NCBI RefSeq assembly: GCF_013408175.1
Contig: NZ_JACBYW010000001.1
Coordinates: 248,001-312,000 of the forward strand
DNA: 64,000 bases
Direction of reading: 5' to 3'
From: Actinopolyspora biskrensis
GTDB taxonomy: Bacteria > Actinomycetota > Actinomycetes > Mycobacteriales > Pseudonocardiaceae
The notes under the pieces were generated by a model. It worked only from the letters and a program-made list of their open reading frames with translations. It was not told the origin of the DNA and did no database searches. Position numbers and translations under genes: made by a program. Positions 60,237 through 64,000 of the stretch are shown here, piece after piece; position 1 is the stretch's first letter, and every line of letters begins with the position of its first letter.

Positions 60237-61883
60237 ATGGTTGATCCGACGCCCGATGAAAACGACAACATCGACACTCCCGACGAACGACAACACGAAG
60301 AGTACGAGTCAGGCCGACGCCGCCGGCGTTCATCCTGGACACGGATTCTGCTGAGCGCGGCGGGTATTCTGCTCGTGATCGGTGGAATCTGGGTCGCCTA
60401 TCTGATGACCGAACAACGTCCCACCGTCGTCGGTCTGCCCGAACACGCCGTCACGCCGAGCAAGGTGGCGGACGGCGCCATCAGGGTGCGGGCGGAGTCG
60501 CCGGACGGGATCACGGCGAGCATCGACGGTGAGCCGGTGCCCGTTCGGGTCCGCGGTGGTGAGGCCGTGCTGCGGCCGGGTGAGCTCGAAGAGGGCGGGC
60601 ACGACCTTCGGGTGGAGCTGAAGTCCGGTTCCCTGCCGTGGCCCCAGTCCCTGAATCGCAGCTTCGACGTGGACTCGACCGCGCCCGAGGTGAACACGCC
60701 GGAGACGGTGCGCGCCGACTCCTTCTCCGCCCCGGTCACGGTGCAGGGCAGCGCCGAGGGGGCCGCGCGGGTCGACGTGGCCGGTCAGCGGGTGCACCCC
60801 GACGGATCGGGGAAGTTCAGCACGGAGCTGTCCGACCCGCCGGCGACCGTCACCGTGACGGCCAGTGATCGCGCGGGCAACACGGCCTCTTCCGAAGTGC
60901 GCGTCGAGGTCGATCACCCGGGGATGCGCGCCGTGCACATGACGGGACTGGCCTGGTCCAGCGCGCAACTGCGGGAACCGGTGCTGCGCATGGCGCGCAA
61001 CGGCAAGATCGACACCGTGCAGCTGGACATAAAGGACGAGAGCGGTGAGGTCCAGTACGACTCGGGGGTGCCACTGGCCGAGCGGATCGGTGCCGACAAG
61101 GGGTACTACGACGCCAGGAAGGCCGTCGAACAGTTGCACGGTCTGGGAGTGCGCGTGGTCGGCAGGCTGGTCGCCTTCAAGGACCCGGTGCTGGCCGAGG
61201 CCGCGTGGAAGTCCGGAAACCGCCAGCAGGTGGTCCAGACGGGGACGGGAGGTCCCTACAACGGAGGCTACGGGGACTACTCCTTCACCAATTTCGCCGA
61301 TCCGACGGTGCGGGACTACAACATCGACATCGCGGCCGAAGCGGCGGAGCTCGGTTTCGACGACGTGCTCTACGATTACGTGCGCAGACCGGACGGCGAT
61401 CTCGGCAGCATGAGTTTCGCGGGACTGAACACCACTCCGTCCGAGAGCATCGCCGAGTTTCTCCAACAATCCCGGGATCGGCTCCGCGGTCACGGTACGT
61501 TCCTCGGCGCTTCGGTGTTCGGAATCACCGTGACCAGGCCCGAATCGGTGGGGCAGAACATTCCGAAAATGGCTTCCTACGTCGATTATGTGGCGCCGAT
61601 GATCTATCCGTCACACTGGGGTGCCGGAGAATACGGCGTCTCGGACCCGAACAATGAGCCGTACAAGATCGTGAATCGTTCCTTGCGGGACTGGCAGCGG
61701 ACGGTCGAGGGGACGGGATCCGAGGTGATCCCCTGGTTGCAGGACTTCAGCCTCGGAGTCGACTACGGTCCGGACAAGGTGGGCGCGCAGATCGAGGCCA
61801 CCAAGACCAACGGGATCGACTCGTTCCTGCTGTGGTCGCCTTCCTGCAAGTACACGGAGGAGGCGCTCTCGGTCGAGCCGTGA
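60237..61883 (+). CDS. Membrane-anchored putative glycoside hydrolase (DUF4015)
   Basis: A 548-residue protein. An acidic N-terminus and a run of seven Arg (27-33) precede a membrane helix (about 36-56). An Ig-like/PEGA-type beta region (about 65-225; VTASDRAGNTASSEVRV) is followed by a TIM-barrel putative hydrolase domain of the DUF4015/GHL type (about 230-545), with GMRAVHMTGLAWSS, VQLDIKDESGEVQYDS, FDDVLYDYVRRPDG and YVAPMIYPSHWG. The acidic residues at strand ends fit a glycosidase. Substrate unknown; pairing with the divergent deacetylase suggests a cell-surface polysaccharide. Confidence 0.85.
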   Translation: MVDPTPDENDNIDTPDERQHEEYESGRRRRRSSWTRILLSAAGILLVIGGIWVAYLMTEQRPTVVGLPEHAVTPSKVADGAIRVRAESPDGITASIDGEPVPVRVRGGEAVLRPGELEEGGHDLRVELKSGSLPWPQSLNRSFDVDSTAPEVNTPETVRADSFSAPVTVQGSAEGAARVDVAGQRVHPDGSGKFSTELSDPPATVTVTASDRAGNTASSEVRVEVDHPGMRAVHMTGLAWSSAQLREPVLRMARNGKIDTVQLDIKDESGEVQYDSGVPLAERIGADKGYYDARKAVEQLHGLGVRVVGRLVAFKDPVLAEAAWKSGNRQQVVQTGTGGPYNGGYGDYSFTNFADPTVRDYNIDIAAEAAELGFDDVLYDYVRRPDGDLGSMSFAGLNTTPSESIAEFLQQSRDRLRGHGTFLGASVFGITVTRPESVGQNIPKMASYVDYVAPMIYPSHWGAGEYGVSDPNNEPYKIVNRSLRDWQRTVEGTGSEVIPWLQDFSLGVDYGPDKVGAQIEATKTNGIDSFLLWSPSCKYTEEALSVEP

Positions 61884-61891
61884 CGCGTCGT

Positions 61892-61944
61892 GGTGCCGCC
61901 TCCGTCGTGGAGCTCGCTTCCGGGCTCTGGGCGGAGGCGGCACC
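61892..61944 (+). terminator. Hairpin after DUF4015 hydrolase gene
   Basis: 13-bp perfect stem (GGTGCCGCCTCCG with CGGAGGCGGCACC) and a 27-base loop, beginning 8 bases after the stop. Confidence 0.65.
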
Positions 61945-61975
61945 GTCCGGACGGCTCGCTCGCCTAGACTGGTCC

Positions 61976-62113
61976 AGCAACTCATAACAGAACTTTGCGT
62001 AGCTGGCCGGTTAGCCGGCACGTGAGTCGGCGCCTTGCTGCGTTGGGCACGCTCTTGAGTAGCCACCTACGCTGCGAGCGGCCCGGCCTTGCGATGCATC
62101 CGACTCACGCACC
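61976..62113 (+). repeat. Direct repeat flanking def, left copy
   Basis: About 138 bases. The first 60 or so closely match 62950-63010 (CTCATAACAGAACTTTGCGT against CTCGTAACGGAGCTTTGCGT, then CGTGAGTCGGC in both), and the last 20 match again (GCGATGCATCCGACTCACG against GCGATGCGTCCGACTCGCG). CGTGAGTCGG (62021-62030) and CCGACTCACG (62100-62109) are perfect inverted repeats, so the unit can form a long-armed hairpin. Confidence 0.7.
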
Positions 62114-62257
62114 GGAGCTTCTCGTCCTGGTCAGGCTCACAGCACTCGCGTTGGGGTGCGGCCTTGCACCGGAAGTGCGCAGAGCGCCTGGACCGGCGCT
62201 CCTGATCAAGGGGTGCTGTCCAACGCAGGCGCTTACGAGCCTGAGTCACCGGCACCG

Positions 62258-62380
62258 CAGCGGGTTCTCCCGTGGTGCTCTCGCGAGGAAGGCCCCGACG
62301 TTGTGTAGGGTCGCTACCCGAGGTCGGGGCACCCGGAGCGAGAGCCCGCGAGAGGTTCCGCCAAGCAACCACCCAAGCAG
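62258..62380 (-). repeat. Dispersed intergenic repeat, copy B
   Basis: The inverse counterpart of 19114-19233, with the same ordered landmarks on the opposite strand: GGGTTCTCCC, CTCGCGAGGAAGG, GAGCGAGAGCCCGCGAG, GGTTCCGCCA and ACCACCCA. It ends about 36 bases before the def start, so it may include part of the def leader. Confidence 0.65.
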
Positions 62381-62416
62381 GCCAAGCCGTGTACTCTCGA
62401 AGACCAGGGGGCTCGC

Positions 62417-62956
62417 GTGACCGTCCGGCCGATCAGGCTCTTCGGCGATCCGGTGCTGCGCACCAGGGCCGGTGAGATCGTCGATTTCGACAGGGAGCTG
62501 CGTACGCTCGTACGCGATCTCTGGGACACGATGGAGAAGCGGGGAGGCGCCGGGCTGGCGGCTCCCCAGCTGGGGGTGGGGGCCCGGGTCTTCACGTACC
62601 ATTGCGACGGCCACGCGGGGCACCTGATCAATCCTTCGCTGTGGTTGGCCGACGAACAGACGCAGGACGGGATGGAGGGATGCCTGTCCATCCCGGAACT
62701 GGGCTGGAAGTGTCGGCGCTACCGCAACGTGGTGGCTCGTGGCTGGAACATGCACGGGGAGCCGGTGGAGGTGAGCGGTTCCGACCTGCTCGCTCGGTGC
62801 CTGCAGCACGAGACCGATCACCTCAACGGGGTGCTGTTCCTGGACCGGCTCGACGAACGGACCCGCGAAACCGCGCTGCGCGAGATCCGCGCTGCGTCCT
62901 GGTTCGACGGCACCGAACCGGTGATCAAGCAGGATCCGCATTCGTTGTTCCAATAA
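62417..62956 (+). CDS. def: Peptide deformylase
   Basis: Removes the formyl group from nascent proteins. It has 179 residues. The three family motifs are intact: GAGLAAPQ (about 45), EGCLSIP (about 87, with the metal-binding Cys), and HETDHLNG (about 131, two His and catalytic Glu). The C-terminal extension after residue 150 is typical of actinobacterial enzymes. It starts at GTG 62417. It is framed by two copies of a structured direct repeat and followed 195 bases later by fmt, its functional counterpart. Confidence 0.96.
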   Translation: MTVRPIRLFGDPVLRTRAGEIVDFDRELRTLVRDLWDTMEKRGGAGLAAPQLGVGARVFTYHCDGHAGHLINPSLWLADEQTQDGMEGCLSIPELGWKCRRYRNVVARGWNMHGEPVEVSGSDLLARCLQHETDHLNGVLFLDRLDERTRETALREIRAASWFDGTEPVIKQDPHSLFQ

Positions 62957-63070
62957 CTCGTAACGGAGCTTTGCGTGGCTGGTCGGTTGGCCGTCACGTG
63001 AGTCGGCACCTCGAGCAGCGGCCTGTGGCCACGTGCCCTGCCGCCTCGCGATGCGTCCGACTCGCGTCCC
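62950..63070 (+). repeat. Direct repeat flanking def, right copy
   Basis: About 120 bases that begin inside the last codons of def and match 61976-62113. The inverted ends are CGTGAGTCGG (62997-63006) and CCGACTCGCG (63057-63066). The central part is shorter and more diverged than in the left copy. Because its first bases overlap the def 3' end, the repeat boundary coincides with the gene end. Confidence 0.7.
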
Positions 63071-63151
63071 GGGGCCCACGCTCCGCGTGGGCTGAAGCAC
63101 CCGAGCCGGACCAAGCCGCTTGTCGGGAGTCCTGAAAGGAGCGCACTGGAC

Positions 63152-64000
63152 ATGCGCGTGGTATTCGCGGGAACGCCGGATCCGGCCGTTCCCGCGCTTC
63201 GCGAACTGCTCGCTTCGCGGCACGAGGTCGTGGGAGTCGTCACGCGGCCGGACGCCCCGGCGGGGCGGGGGCGCAGGCTGGTCCCTTCGCCGGTGCGCGA
63301 GTGCGCCGAGCAGTACGGTCTCGAAGTGTTGACTCCGAGCCGGGCCTCGGACCCGGAGTTCCTGAACCGGCTCGCCGAGCTGGAACCCGACTGCTGCCCA
63401 GTGGTGGCCTACGGAGCTCTGCTGCGGGAACAGGCGCTCTCGATCCCCCGGCACGGTTGGGTCAATCTGCACTTCTCGTTGCTGCCCGCTTGGCGCGGGG
63501 CGGCCCCGGTTCCCGCAGCGATCCGTCACGGTGACGACATGACGGGGGCCACCGCGTTCCGGATCGTTCCCGAACTCGACGCGGGGCCCGTCTTCGGAGT
63601 CGTCACCGAACGGATCGAACCGCGCGACACCAGCGGTTCGCTGCTCGACAGGCTGTCGGTTTCCGGGGCGCGGTTGCTGGTGGCGACGATGGACGCCATC
63701 GAGGACGGCACCGTGCACGCCGAACCGCAACCCTCCGAGGGGGTGAGCTACGCGCCCAAGGTCACCGCGGAGGACGCCAAGGTCGACTTCGGCGTGCCCG
63801 CGCGAGCGGTCGACCGGATGATCCGTTCCGTCACGCCGGATCCCGGTGCTTGGGCCTGGCTCGACGGGAACCGGTTCAAGCTGGGACCGGTGGAAATCCC
63901 CGAGCGGGATTCCTCCGGGACCGGTGAATTGCGGCCGGGGGAGATCTCCGTGGGACGCCGTCAGGTGTTGGTCGGGACGGCCACCACCCCCGTGCGGCTC
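63152..64000 (+). CDS. fmt: Methionyl-tRNA formyltransferase, N-terminal part (runs off right edge)
   Basis: Formylates initiator Met-tRNA. The first 283 codons are present; the usual length is about 310. [18 protein letters not shown] opens the formyltransferase domain. The folate/catalytic motif has Asn and His in [18 protein letters not shown], and the catalytic Asp is in VPELDAGPV. The C-terminal OB-like tRNA-binding domain starts near residue 205 ([15 protein letters not shown]). ATG 63152 follows AAAGGAG. No stop before the window end. Confidence 0.96.
   Translation, partial: MRVVFAGTPDPAVPALRELLASRHEVVGVVTRPDAPAGRGRRLVPSPVRECAEQYGLEVLTPSRASDPEFLNRLAELEPDCCPVVAYGALLREQALSIPRHGWVNLHFSLLPAWRGAAPVPAAIRHGDDMTGATAFRIVPELDAGPVFGVVTERIEPRDTSGSLLDRLSVSGARLLVATMDAIEDGTVHAEPQPSEGVSYAPKVTAEDAKVDFGVPARAVDRMIRSVTPDPGAWAWLDGNRFKLGPVEIPERDSSGTGELRPGEISVGRRQVLVGTATTPVRL

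Larger units (their letters stand above)
61945..62416. other. Intergenic region upstream of def, mostly repeat sequence
   Basis: About 470 bases: the def-flanking direct repeat (left copy, 61976-62113), about 145 bases of unassigned sequence, then dispersed repeat copy B (62258-62380). No gene is supported. Confidence 0.5.

Noticed and set aside
61968-61983. Possible second dre site (ACTGGTCCAG)
   Set aside because: Only the first half resembles the consensus; the second half does not, and the neighbouring genes are not sugar genes.

Overview
The window is GC-rich (about 70%) chromosomal DNA from an actinomycete. The clearest pointers are BldD with an intact c-di-GMP signature, the actinobacterial nucleoid protein mIHF, a SARP regulator, a DasR-type operator at an N-acetylglucosamine PTS locus, many GTG/TTG starts, and a gene order (pyrR-pyrB-pyrC-Rv1382-like-carA-carB-pyrF-mihF-gmk-rpoZ-coaBC-metK-priA-def-fmt) shared with Mycobacterium and Pseudonocardiales. 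A Saccharopolyspora/Actinopolyspora-like member of the Pseudonocardiales is my best guess; the genus is inference.

Layout. 1-3 kb: the 5' end of a YibE/F membrane protein running off the left edge, a stretch that looks like a frameshifted old gene, a SARP activator, and a convergent XRE-type DNA-binding protein. 3-14 kb: aspS, an APH-fold kinase-like protein, a small secreted protein, a SulP anion transporter, rarA, a 2-hydroxyacid dehydrogenase, and an orphan FtsX-type permease. 13.6-20.3 kb: DUF948 and DUF6167 genes, alaS, ruvX, mltG, aroE. 20.3-22.9 kb: a PTS module (HPr, EIIC, and divergent EIIB-EIIA) around a dre-like operator. 23-27.3 kb: a prepilin peptidase, then aroC-aroK-aroB-aroQ. 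27.4-36.6 kb: a phytoene-desaturase-like oxidoreductase and a sugar/polyol ABC cassette with two zinc dehydrogenases and a DeoR regulator. 37-40.4 kb: an M24 peptidase, efp, nusB, and convergent bldD. 40.6-49.5 kb: the pyrimidine operon, led by a PyrR-binding RNA element. 50.4-54.4 kb: mihF-gmk-rpoZ-coaBC-metK. 54.5-64 kb: a secreted serine hydrolase, trmL, a helicase-dead priA, a divergent polysaccharide deacetylase/DUF4015 hydrolase pair, def, and the 5' part of fmt.

How it works together. The backbone is housekeeping: chorismate synthesis, pyrimidine synthesis, translation (aspS, alaS, efp, def, fmt, trmL) and SAM/CoA supply. Stop and start codons overlap by 1-4 bases throughout the shikimate, pyr, ABC and mihF/gmk and rpoZ/coaBC units, which implies translational coupling. 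Two sugar-uptake modules (GlcNAc-type PTS and polyol ABC) look inserted into this backbone, each with its own regulator or operator. Most unit ends carry strong GC-rich hairpins without U-tracts.

There is no CRISPR array, prophage, IS element, tRNA or rRNA that I can see. The least ordinary features are noncoding: a pair of roughly 130-bp direct repeats with inverted ends flanking def, a roughly 120-bp dispersed intergenic repeat with full and partial copies, and a recurring AACGTTT-containing hairpin at unit ends.
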